The notes below the pieces were generated by a model. That model made no database searches. It was given only the letters and a program-made list of their open reading frames with translations, and was not told the origin of the DNA. Of a stretch of 29,707 bases of DNA, positions 22,938 through 29,707 are shown piece by piece. The translations under genes and the position numbers were made by a program. The stretch spans positions 1 to 29,707 of the forward strand of contig JAEZRD010000011.1 of assembly GCA_023440975.1 (NCBI GenBank). Reading direction: 5' to 3'. Within the stretch, counting starts at the first letter, position 1, and every line of letters starts with the position of its first letter. This DNA is from Methanobacteriota archaeon (lineage in GTDB: Archaea > Methanobacteriota > Methanobacteria > Methanobacteriales > Methanobacteriaceae).

Positions 22938-23190
22938 TGTTATTTCCTCCGTTTAAATTTATAGTGACATATAATAATCATTTAATAAAAAATAGCCTAA
23001 ACTATCTAATTAAATATAAAATTAAAGTTAATAATAGATACCCATATCTAAATAAGTAAATTAAATTAGATAAAAAATATCAATTAACAAAATGTAAATA
23101 AAAAGTATTTTACTCAACAAATAAGTTGAATAAAATAATTTCATAAAATTTATTCTGATGTATTGTAATTAATCAAGAATTAAAAGCAAT
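22938..23190. other. Unusually long gap between lsm and rpl37e
   Basis: No gene is visible in this 253-base gap. It is AT-rich, with an inverted pair around 23113-23132 (ATTTTACTCAAC and GTTGAATAAAAT, imperfect) that could be a terminator or processing site, and a possible TATA box for rpl37e near 22965. Confidence 0.4.
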
Positions 23191-23424
23191 TTATGGTGAA
23201 ATATAGACTATGTTATCTCCTCTAATGAGGACAGTACCTAATCTTCTTGCTACTTCTCCGCCTTCTAATTCCTCAGCATCATTTAAAACGAGATTCATGT
23301 GTAAGTCGAAACTTTTAAGAATTCCTCTAAATTCACGATCTCCTTTAAGTTTTATCAATACTGGAGAGTTTGTTGCTTGACCTAAAGCGTCAAGTGGTCT
23401 TTGAACATTTTGTTGTCCGCTCAC
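23191..23424 (-). CDS. Sm-like (Lsm) RNA-binding protein
   Basis: A 77-residue archaeal Lsm protein that forms a ring and binds U-rich RNA. Sm1 is visible as VLIKLKGDREFRGILKSFD then HMNLVLNDAEE; Sm2 as LGTVLIRGDNIVYIS. The N-terminus SGQQNVQRPLDALGQ is typical. Start choice: the frame opens at GTG 23433, but GGTGAT (23429-23434) is a textbook ribosome-binding site four bases before GTG 23424, which matches homologs. A TATA-like TTTAAATA lies at 23462-23469. It shares direction with rpl37e, a conserved euryarchaeal neighbourhood, and is divergent from the PUA gene. Confidence 0.96.
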   Translation of the reverse strand: MSGQQNVQRPLDALGQATNSPVLIKLKGDREFRGILKSFDLHMNLVLNDAEELEGGEVARRLGTVLIRGDNIVYISP

Positions 23425-23461
23425 GATTATCACCTATACTATAATAAATATGTTAGCTTCA

Positions 23462-23469
23462 TATTTAAA
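23462..23469 (-). promoter_or_regulatory. TATA box of lsm
   Basis: On the minus strand TTTAAATA is preceded by TTACC as a possible BRE, about 40 bases before the GTG start. It predicts a leader of about 15 bases that begins near the GGTGAT site. Confidence 0.5.
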
Positions 23470-23640
23470 GGTAACTATTAATACAATTATTAAAAGTTCT
23501 AAAAATATTTGCCATTAATTAATCAATTCTCATATGAATTTAATAACTAAAACTAAGCAAAAAAGAAAACTTATTTTAAAAAAATTATTATAATTCAAAA
23601 ATAAATCATTCATTAAAGTTAATCTTAATTACAACAATAA

Positions 23641-23654
23641 TATACTATAGTATA
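23641..23654. promoter_or_regulatory. 14-base perfect palindrome upstream of the PUA/arfB promoter
   Basis: TATACTATAGTATA is its own reverse complement and ends six bases before the TATA box at 23661. That position suits a regulator that helps or blocks TBP/TFB binding. A regulatory role is inferred. Confidence 0.4.
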
Positions 23655-23659
23655 ATAAA

Positions 23660-23670
23660 GTATATAAATC
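23660..23670 (+). promoter_or_regulatory. TATA box of the PUA-arfB operon
   Basis: GTATATAAATC fits the archaeal TATA consensus and gives a predicted start near 23690, so a leader of about 55 bases before the TTG start with its GAGGG site. Confidence 0.55.
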
Positions 23671-23747
23671 TTTAGGGTATATTTCAATAAAATATTAATC
23701 ATATAAGCACAATATAAATAAAACAATAAAAAAAATGAGGGAACATT

Positions 23748-24224
23748 TTGAAAGTAAAGAAAAGATACTTTTTAAAGAAAAAAAAGATTAAAGAAATCAA
23801 AAAAGAATTAGGAGAATACGGAACATTAATAAACAACAAAGATAGTGTTGAATTACTAGAAGTAGATCCAAACGATTTCATATTAGTAAATGGAGAACCA
23901 TACATCATAATGATTGACAACAAACCCTACCCAACACTTAAAGCTGCATTAAACGAAAACTTAAATGCAAAAACAGCAGTTGTAGATATGGGAGCAGTTA
24001 AATTCATGACTAATGGTGCAGATGTTATGAGCCCAGGAATAACAAAAGCAGACGAAAACATCCAAGAAGGAGATGTAGTACTCGTCGTAGAAGAAAGTCA
24101 CCACAAACCATTAGTAGTAGGAATAAGTTTAATTACTGGACCAGAAATGGAAGAAAACGATAAAGGAAAAGCAATAAAAACCTTACATTACATAGGTGAC
24201 GACATCTGGGAATTTGAAGTATAA
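23748..24224 (+). CDS. PUA domain RNA-binding protein (MCT-1-like, COG2016)
   Basis: A 158-residue protein with a lysine-rich N-terminal region (residues 1-20), a middle domain and a C-terminal PUA domain (about 75-150). Diagnostic PUA residues are KTAVVDMGAVKFMTNGADVMSPGI in parts: AVKFMTNGADVMSPGI, DVVLVVEE and HHKPLVVGISL. Archaeal members resemble eukaryotic MCT-1 and the PUA part of eIF2D, which act on ribosomes and tRNA, so a translation role is likely. It starts with TTG, chosen because GAGGGAAC precedes it at a proper distance. arfB begins 19 bases after the stop and is cotranscribed. Confidence 0.88.
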   Translation: MKVKKRYFLKKKKIKEIKKELGEYGTLINNKDSVELLEVDPNDFILVNGEPYIIMIDNKPYPTLKAALNENLNAKTAVVDMGAVKFMTNGADVMSPGITKADENIQEGDVVLVVEESHHKPLVVGISLITGPEMEENDKGKAIKTLHYIGDDIWEFEV

Positions 24225-24243
24225 AAAACAAGAAGCGATAAAA

Positions 24244-24936
24244 ATGGCAAAATTACGATTAGACGCAGGAAGAATAAGAAACCCACGAGTTCATAAAGTA
24301 GGAGTCTTAGCATTAGGATCACACTTAGAAAACCATGGCCCAGCACTACCCATAGACACAGACTCAAAAATAGCATCATACATCGCACTAACAGCTAGCT
24401 TAAACAGTGGCTGCCGATTTTTAGGAGTAGTATTCCCCGCACATGAATTACCAACAATAGATCATGGAATACATAATGAACTAAAAGATGTAGCATACGA
24501 AATAACAAGAACACTTAGATCTGCAAAATTATACTTAAACATAGACTCTTGCGTAATCGTAAACGGACACGGAGGAAACCTCCCATTATACCAATGTTTA
24601 GAATTAATGGAAGAAAAATCAGATGTATTAATACAAATAAACAACAGTATAGTTGAAAATGAAGGCCCACATGCTTCTTCTGGAGAACTAAGTATGGGCA
24701 AAGTACTTGGAATATTAGATGAATCCAAAGTCGACATTCAAGCAGACACCAATATTTATGGAGAAGTAGGATTAAGCATGTTTAAACAAGCACGAAAAGA
24801 TGATGCAGGAATAGAAATTGGTGCAAAAGATGTTGAAGAAAATGGTGTTTATGTTGACGATGTATATGGCCAACAATTAATAAATCTTGCTGTAAATAGT
24901 GTATTATTTGATATAGAAAAATTAAGCGATTTTTAA
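24244..24936 (+). CDS. arfB: FAPy deformylase of F420/riboflavin synthesis, creatininase family
   Basis: Predicted ArfB: removes formate from the formylamino-pyrimidine nucleotide made by archaeal GTP cyclohydrolase III, an early step toward F420 and riboflavin. The 230-residue protein has creatininase-family metal ligands: GSHLENHGPALPIDTDSK (Glu, His, Asp), FPAHELPTIDHG, VNGHGGNLPLYQ and EGPHASSGELSMG. MAKLRLDAGRIRNPRVHKVG in pieces (LRLDAGRIRNP) is the methanogen N-terminus. Start choice: the frame opens at 24196 inside the PUA gene, but ATG 24244 is preceded by GCGAT and matches the expected N-terminus. Other creatininase members exist, but methanogen context favours ArfB. Confidence 0.88.
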   Translation: MAKLRLDAGRIRNPRVHKVGVLALGSHLENHGPALPIDTDSKIASYIALTASLNSGCRFLGVVFPAHELPTIDHGIHNELKDVAYEITRTLRSAKLYLNIDSCVIVNGHGGNLPLYQCLELMEEKSDVLIQINNSIVENEGPHASSGELSMGKVLGILDESKVDIQADTNIYGEVGLSMFKQARKDDAGIEIGAKDVEENGVYVDDVYGQQLINLAVNSVLFDIEKLSDF

Positions 24937-24980
24937 AAAAAAAAATTAAAATAAGAAAAGTTTTAGGAATAAAATATTTA

Positions 24981-25499
24981 TTAATTTCCATTATAAAAAT
25001 TATTATTTCCTAAAAAATTATTTAATTTATTCATAATTTGATCATACAAATTTTGAGTACTTTGTTGTTGACTATTAGAAGCAATATTTGATGCAGTATC
25101 CCCATTAATAATATTATTACTTAATGAAGAATCACTACTGTATTGATTATTATTACTAGATATTCCAAGAAGTCCTTTAAGACTATCTCCCATACTAGTT
25201 ATAAAGTCTGAAGTGTTAGTTGAGGAATTTGTAGACTGAACATTACTACTATCCATAGATTTAGTATTGTTATTAGAATAAGCATTATAAGATTGCTGAT
25301 TATCAGAAGAACCATAATTTCCATTAGCACTTGATGAATTATCAATGCTAATATTATCTCCTGTGCCACTATTATTAGAATTACTGATTGCAGCATCTTG
25401 AACCATTCCATAGGTTACTGCTGCAAAACATGCACTTAATCCAAATGCAACGATTGCTATTACAAAAAATACAAGTGCTGTAGCTGCTTTATCTGCCAT
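24981..25499 (-). CDS. Membrane-anchored Asn/Ser-rich low-complexity protein
   Basis: A 172-residue protein with one N-terminal hydrophobic segment (about residues 8-32) and a long tail made mostly of Asn, Ser, Gln, Asp, Gly and Thr (for example SNSNNSGTGDN and SNNNQYSSDSS). The only hydrophobic islands in the tail are SDFITSMGDSLKGLLGIS and NLYDQIMNKLNNFLG. The anchor includes LSAC (residues 21-24), which looks like a lipobox, but the hydrophobic stretch runs past it and few basic residues precede it. It is probably an extracellular, tethered, unstructured protein. The ribosome-binding site GAGGTGAT is excellent. Function unknown; length variation between strains would be expected. Confidence 0.75.
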   Translation of the reverse strand: MADKAATALVFFVIAIVAFGLSACFAAVTYGMVQDAAISNSNNSGTGDNISIDNSSSANGNYGSSDNQQSYNAYSNNNTKSMDSSNVQSTNSSTNTSDFITSMGDSLKGLLGISSNNNQYSSDSSLSNNIINGDTASNIASNSQQQSTQNLYDQIMNKLNNFLGNNNFYNGN

Positions 25500-25666
25500 T
25501 TTTATATCACCTCAGATATATTAAATTATTGAAAAAAATTTATAATTTTAGTGTTTTATTATGTTAATTCATAAATATAAACTTATCTTTTAATAACATA
25601 ATGTTATAAAAAAAACTTATTTTAAAAAAATTTAAAACAATAAAAAAATAGACAAAATAATAGAAT

Positions 25667-26266
25667 ATGAAAACAATCAACAAAACCTACACAAATGAAT
25701 TGAATATAAAAAAATCCGAATTTATCTGTAGACTCATACCAGCAACAAATGAAAAACAAGCAAAAGAAATCATAAACAAAATCTCAGATAACTTCAAAGA
25801 TGCAACACATAACTGCAGCGCATATGTTGTAACTGACGGAGAAGGATATGATGACAACGGAGAACCTTCAGGAACCGCAGGAAAACCAATGCTCAATGTA
25901 TTAAAGAAAAATGAAATACAAAACATCGTAGCAGTAGTAACAAGATACTTCGGAGGAATAAAACTAGGAGCCGGAGGACTAGTAAGAGCATACAGTAAAA
26001 GCGTCCTAAACACATTAGAAATAGCAGAAATCATAAACATGGAACAATACCACATATTCCAACTAAAATTCACATACAACCACATAAAAGACATCGACAC
26101 AGAAATACGCAACCAAAAAATAAGAATAATAAAAAAAGACTATCAAACAGATGTAACCTACCAAATAGCCCTAAAAAACATAACACAAATAAATACATTT
26201 AAAGAAAAATTCCAAAACCAAATAAACATCCAATCCCTAGGAGAAAAATTCCTAGAAAAACAATAA
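25667..26266 (+). CDS. IMPACT/YigZ family protein
   Basis: A 199-residue protein of the UPF0029 family (bacterial YigZ, eukaryotic IMPACT). The N-terminal domain shows DATHNCSAYVV, DDNGEPSGTAGKPML and RYFGGIKLGAGGLVRAYS, which are diagnostic. The C-terminal 70 residues form the ferredoxin-like second domain. Eukaryotic IMPACT modulates Gcn2-dependent translation control; the prokaryotic role is unclear. It is more frequent in bacteria, so transfer is possible. There is no clear ribosome-binding site before the ATG; a TATA-like GTTATAAAAAA lies near 25602-25613. The stop lies six bases from the stop of the convergent helicase gene. Confidence 0.9.
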   Translation: MKTINKTYTNELNIKKSEFICRLIPATNEKQAKEIINKISDNFKDATHNCSAYVVTDGEGYDDNGEPSGTAGKPMLNVLKKNEIQNIVAVVTRYFGGIKLGAGGLVRAYSKSVLNTLEIAEIINMEQYHIFQLKFTYNHIKDIDTEIRNQKIRIIKKDYQTDVTYQIALKNITQINTFKEKFQNQINIQSLGEKFLEKQ

Positions 26267-26272
26267 AAATAT

Positions 26273-28954
26273 TTATCCTTTTTCAATAATCTTAATCAAC
26301 TTTTCACAAGCTTTAGCACTTTTTATATCATTAAAAGCATAACTTATCCGTTTAATAGCATCTAAATTACGCACATAAGTATCTAACCAACTAAAAATAT
26401 CCCCAGGATAAGCTTGAATCTGATAATCCTTAAACAATCTATTACTAATATCAACAGGATCACTATGCTTTAACCGCTCTTCAAGAATAATCATACTAAC
26501 ACCTCTTTGAAGACAATCACAAAACGGCCTATCTTTACAAGTACAGCGTAAAAAATCAATTTGTAATTTAAGTAAAGATTCCTGAAACTTCTTATCTACT
26601 TTAGCTAACACATCACCAGTAGAAATAATATCCAATGTAGACTCACTAAACAATCTAGTTGAAAAATTCATCTTCATACTATTACAAATTTGTTTATGAA
26701 TAACTGGAGAGAGATAAGCATTTTCAAACAATTCTAAATCAAGAGCAATATTTTCCACTTTTAAAACAGGATTATTTTTATCTAAATCTTTATACTTATT
26801 TTTTTTACTTTTCTTTTTACCTTTTTTCTTAGTATCCTTTGATTTACTTTCTAAACTTTTATGACTTGCTTGTTTTTTACTAGAAATTTTAGTAATACGC
26901 TTTTGCATATATGGTTTGTTAACAAATTGGTTTAAATAATCTTTACGAGCAATTGCATTCTTAACATATTGCCCATCTTCAGTTGATAAAAAGCTCATAC
27001 TAACTGCTCGACCATACTTTGATGTAGTGACTTTATTATCTGCCATGACTTTTATCATCTTATCCTCAATTAACTCATTAACTCCCATATCAAGTTCAAT
27101 AGGAATAGGTTTTTTCTTATAAAAATCATGAATTTGTTGCATATTATTCAAAGACTTACTACTCACATCAGCAAGAATCTCCTCCAAAGTACCAGAACTA
27201 GTATAATTCACATGAACATCCTCAACATCACTTTCAAGAAGATGTAAAGCCGTAAACTCCTCAGTTTCATTATCAAACTCATTATCAATTTCAGGAAGCA
27301 AATAAATCAAACCACGATCATGATAAGAAGGACGTCCAGCTCTTCCAAGCATCTGAGAAAACTCATTAGGACTAATCCACTTATTACCCATAAGTAAAGA
27401 CTCAAAAATAACCTGACTAGCCGGAAAATCAACACCCGCAGCCAAAGCAGCAGTAGTAACTACAGCAGCAATCTTACCTTTAGCAAAATTCTTCTCAATA
27501 CCCTCTTTTTTATAATAAGACAAACCCGCATGATAAGCCGCAGCATTAATACCCTTATTACTTAAAAAATTAGCAATCTTATGAGTTTTCCTACGAGAAT
27601 TAGTGAAAATAATAGTTTGACCACTAAAACCTTTACTACTCTTAGAATGATACTCCTGAACAACTAACTTTCGCATAATCAATCTCTTCTGAACCTCATT
27701 TCGAACAAAAACCAAATGTCTTTCTAATGGAACAGGACGCTGATTATACTCAACAAGCTTCATATCAAAAGCATTAGCCAAATCTTTAGGATTATGAACA
27801 GTAGCAGATAAACCAATTAACTGAGTATCAGGGTAAAGATTACGTATACGATTAATAAGACCATTCAATCTCAAACCACGATCAGGATCTGATATGGAAT
27901 GTATCTCATCAATACAAACAACTCCAAGATTACTAAGTAAATCCTTTTTACCACTACGTAACATGAAATCCAAACCTTCATAGGTACCAACAACAATATC
28001 AGCATCCATAATATTACTATCAGGAACTTTCAATTCACCTTTAGCTTTAATACGATTACTACCCACTTTAATTGCAACTTTTAATCCCAAAGGACCATAT
28101 TTCTTTTTAAAATCCCTATACTTTTGATTAGCAAGAGCAACAAGAGGAGTTAAAAATACAAACTTCTTACCTTCCAATGCTTTAGGTATTCCTGCAAACT
28201 CCCCAATAAGAGTCTTACCACTACCAGTTGCAGAAACAACAAGCATATCCTCACCACGCATAACACCAGCACGCAAAGCTAACAATTGAACAGGCAACAG
28301 TTTAGCATCAGGATTACGTGTTAAAACCTCTTTAAATTCTTTAGGAACTTTTAACCTACTCATAGATATTTCAGGAATCTTAGACTGATTAACCTCAATC
28401 TTATCAAATAAAGTTAAATCATTATGCTTCAATGGATCAAATTTAGGTGAAAGCATTTCCAGAACAATATCTAAACTACCAGTCTTCTCAAGAACATTCT
28501 TAAAATTTCTAAAAACAGATTTATCATAACGTCTAAGCTTCATTTCACGCTTAATAGTTTCTTCAGCACACTCTTTACAAATACTTTGATTATGATAAGA
28601 ATAACTATAATGTTTATTAATAATAGTCACAAAACCCTCATAAATACAATGAGGACAAACAGTAGTATGTCTAACCTTAATATTTAATGAATCTAAAAAA
28701 TCCTCAATATTCTCATCCTTTGATGCAATAAAAACAGCTTGTGATCGTAAAAAATCTATAGCCTCAGCTGGAGGGCATAATTTATCAACATTATCAACTT
28801 TTTTAATATATTTATTTAAATTAAAACCAGTTTCATCTTGTTTAAATTTAAGTGTTCCGATAAATTCAGGTTCTCTTCTAGTATTTAACGCTCCCTTAGG
28901 AGAACCTATAGGATACATTTTCCAAACATTTTTCCTTTTTCTTAAAATAATCAT
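26273..28954 (-). CDS. Large Ski2-like DEAD/DEAH-box helicase with two cysteine clusters
   Basis: An 893-residue superfamily 2 helicase. The N-terminal region holds a zinc-finger-like pair, CPHC (100-103) and CKEC (126-129). The motor follows: PVQLLALRAG, Walker A ATGSGKT (242-248), TPLVALANQKY, DEIH (349-352), SAT (383-385), and motif VI in QMLGRAGRPSYHDRG (534-548). After a winged-helix-like part come a lysine-rich linker (about 691-722) and a second cluster, CTCKDRPFCDC (804-814). This layout fits an archaeal helicase family with extra metal-binding modules (I believe DUF5814-associated). DNA or RNA substrate is not known. Start is uncertain: ATG 28954 has no clear ribosome-binding site, and ATG 28918 (MYPIGSPKG) has AAAGG upstream. 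Confidence 0.92.
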   Translation of the reverse strand: MIILRKRKNVWKMYPIGSPKGALNTRREPEFIGTLKFKQDETGFNLNKYIKKVDNVDKLCPPAEAIDFLRSQAVFIASKDENIEDFLDSLNIKVRHTTVCPHCIYEGFVTIINKHYSYSYHNQSICKECAEETIKREMKLRRYDKSVFRNFKNVLEKTGSLDIVLEMLSPKFDPLKHNDLTLFDKIEVNQSKIPEISMSRLKVPKEFKEVLTRNPDAKLLPVQLLALRAGVMRGEDMLVVSATGSGKTLIGEFAGIPKALEGKKFVFLTPLVALANQKYRDFKKKYGPLGLKVAIKVGSNRIKAKGELKVPDSNIMDADIVVGTYEGLDFMLRSGKKDLLSNLGVVCIDEIHSISDPDRGLRLNGLINRIRNLYPDTQLIGLSATVHNPKDLANAFDMKLVEYNQRPVPLERHLVFVRNEVQKRLIMRKLVVQEYHSKSSKGFSGQTIIFTNSRRKTHKIANFLSNKGINAAAYHAGLSYYKKEGIEKNFAKGKIAAVVTTAALAAGVDFPASQVIFESLLMGNKWISPNEFSQMLGRAGRPSYHDRGLIYLLPEIDNEFDNETEEFTALHLLESDVEDVHVNYTSSGTLEEILADVSSKSLNNMQQIHDFYKKKPIPIELDMGVNELIEDKMIKVMADNKVTTSKYGRAVSMSFLSTEDGQYVKNAIARKDYLNQFVNKPYMQKRITKISSKKQASHKSLESKSKDTKKKGKKKSKKNKYKDLDKNNPVLKVENIALDLELFENAYLSPVIHKQICNSMKMNFSTRLFSESTLDIISTGDVLAKVDKKFQESLLKLQIDFLRCTCKDRPFCDCLQRGVSMIILEERLKHSDPVDISNRLFKDYQIQAYPGDIFSWLDTYVRNLDAIKRISYAFNDIKSAKACEKLIKIIEKG

Positions 28955-29110
28955 ATCATTTTAAATTATGATTTTTAATATTAATATACATTAATTTTAT
29001 TTCAATAAAAAATTATTAAAATCTTAATTTAGATTTAATGAATACTAACTAAATCATTAATTTTATAAACTCCTTAACATTAATCAAATCAACATTAATA
29101 AATAATAAAG

Positions 29111-29123
29111 TATTTATAAAATA
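29111..29123 (+). promoter_or_regulatory. Candidate TATA box of the first small membrane protein
   Basis: TATTTATAAAATA lies about 55 bases before the ATG at 29171 in an otherwise featureless AT-rich region. Confidence 0.45.
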
Positions 29124-29170
29124 AATAAAAAATTATTAATTACTTATTAATTTTCAGTGAGGTGAAACCA

Positions 29171-29383
29171 ATGATAAACAAATATATAGCTGCAATCATA
29201 TCCTTTATTTTCCCAGGTATTGGTGAAATAATTCAAGGAGGAGAACTTCCTAGAAATCTTGGATTATTCGTTTTAGATTTAATATTTGGTATTTTAGGAT
29301 TATATGTATCCCAATATTTATTAATAGTAACTTTAATAATTTCTCTATTCGCATTATATGATACTTATAAAATGTCTGAATAA
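29171..29383 (+). CDS. Small two-helix membrane protein, copy 1
   Basis: A 70-residue membrane protein. MINKYIAAIISFIFPGIGEIIQGG begins with a half-hydrophobic segment holding the motif FPGIGEIIQGG, and two or three hydrophobic stretches follow, ending in YDTYKMSE. The motif resembles the PGLGQIYNG-type start of small membrane proteins of unknown function (DUF5683-like or TM2-like), but I cannot name the family firmly. The ribosome-binding site GAGGTGA lies about seven bases before ATG 29171; the frame opens at GTG 29162 inside that site. The next gene is a paralog. Confidence 0.72.
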   Translation: MINKYIAAIISFIFPGIGEIIQGGELPRNLGLFVLDLIFGILGLYVSQYLLIVTLIISLFALYDTYKMSE

Positions 29384-29463
29384 GATAGATAAATCGTTAA
29401 ATTAGTTTTTAATTTTCTTTTTTTTTACTTTTTTTAATTCACATAAAATAACAATATTAAATT

Positions 29464-29475
29464 TTTTTATAATGA
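29464..29475 (+). promoter_or_regulatory. Candidate TATA box of the second small membrane protein
   Basis: TTTTTTATAATG lies about 25 bases before ATG 29494, which would leave a very short leader although a GAGGATT site is present before the ATG. The true promoter may be further upstream. Confidence 0.3.
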
Positions 29476-29493
29476 TTATGGAATGAGGATTCA

Positions 29494-29707
29494 ATGATAA
29501 ACAAATATATCGCAACAATCATATCTCTTTTCTTACCAGGTATAGGAGAAATAATACAAGGTGGACCAGTTACTAGAAATATTATATTATATTTAGTAGC
29601 AATGGCAACTGGTGCAGTTACTGCTTACTTTAGGATACAAAATAATTTTACTATAAACACTGTGATTATTATTTTAAGCTTAATAAGTTTTATTATTAGT
29701 ATATTCT
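29494..29707 (+). CDS. Small membrane protein, copy 2 (3' end outside window)
   Basis: A frame open to the window edge (71 codons visible) starting MINKYIATIISLFLPGIGEI, nearly identical in its first 24 residues to the preceding gene, and then continuing IIQGGPVTRNI. The second half is diverged but still hydrophobic (IILYLVAMATGAVTAYF, VIIILSLISFIISI). GAGGATT about five bases before the ATG is the ribosome-binding site. It is a tandem duplicate of the gene at 29171-29383. The end of the gene is not seen. Confidence 0.75.
   Translation, partial: MINKYIATIISLFLPGIGEIIQGGPVTRNIILYLVAMATGAVTAYFRIQNNFTINTVIIILSLISFIISIF

Noticed and set aside
25199..25411. A hydrophobic 70-codon frame inside the Asn/Ser-rich gene
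   Set aside because: Frame-shifted reading of AAT/AGT repeats gives Ile/Leu/Val runs; an artefact of composition.
25687..26112. A 141-codon frame opposite the IMPACT gene
   Set aside because: Antisense shadow of a gene whose diagnostic motifs are in the other frame.

Overview
This window is AT-rich chromosomal DNA from a methanogenic archaeon of the order Methanobacteriales, most likely Methanosphaera or a close Methanobrevibacter relative. The evidence is archaeal information-processing genes (an Lsm protein, ribosomal protein L37e, diphthamide synthetase, a PUA-domain protein), methanogen cofactor genes (the ArfB deformylase of F420/riboflavin synthesis, archaeal phosphopantothenate synthetase), archaeal TATA boxes, and ribosome-binding sites of the GGTGAT/GAGGTGAT type. 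Some bacterial-type genes are embedded (UvrC, RNase III, an IMPACT/YigZ protein, a HisKA_2-type histidine kinase), as is common in gut methanogens. The genus is an inference. I saw no tRNA or rRNA gene, CRISPR array or intact insertion sequence. || Layout. 1-3.55 kb: the 3' part of uvrC faces a soluble PAS-PAS sensor kinase. 3.7-5.06 kb: two co-directional genes, phosphopantothenate synthetase (CoA pathway) and a UPF0200 P-loop kinase. 5.07-9.85 kb, minus strand: a thymidylate-kinase-like P-loop protein, a dolichol/phytol-kinase-type membrane protein, dph6, a membrane protein with a large presumably external domain, and pyrG. 10.25-12.64 kb: a LemA protein and a DUF2207 membrane protein. 12.7-17.45 kb, minus strand: an aspartate-family and central-metabolism block transcribed asnB, then gatC-like, ACT regulator, homoserine dehydrogenase, apgM. 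Divergent from asnB is metXA, a homoserine acyltransferase fused to a CBS pair. || 19.1-22.6 kb is the most accessory-like part: a secreted chagasin-like protein whose 3' end carries a 61-bp tandem duplication, a gene-poor stretch, RNase III with a coupled unknown gene, and two orphan small genes that meet at a hairpin. 22.75-24.94 kb returns to core genes: rpl37e and lsm on the minus strand, divergent from the PUA-domain protein and ArfB. 24.98-29.7 kb: an Asn/Ser-rich membrane-anchored protein, an IMPACT protein, a large Ski2-like helicase, and two tandem paralogous small membrane proteins, the second cut by the window edge. || How the genes work together. The hom / ACT / asnB / metXA group handles partition of aspartate to asparagine, homoserine and methionine, with the ACT protein and the CBS domains as likely metabolite sensors. 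Phosphopantothenate synthetase and possibly UPF0200 serve CoA synthesis. Lsm, L37e, PUA, Dph6, IMPACT and RNase III serve translation and RNA metabolism. In many genes the GTG at the start of the longest reading frame is really part of the ribosome-binding site, so starts were moved downstream where the sequence justified it. No obviously new multi-gene defence or mobile system is visible. The best leads are the kinase pair at 5.07-6.33 kb, the RNase III pair at 20.3-21.4 kb, the duplicated chagasin tail, and the orphan genes near 22 kb.
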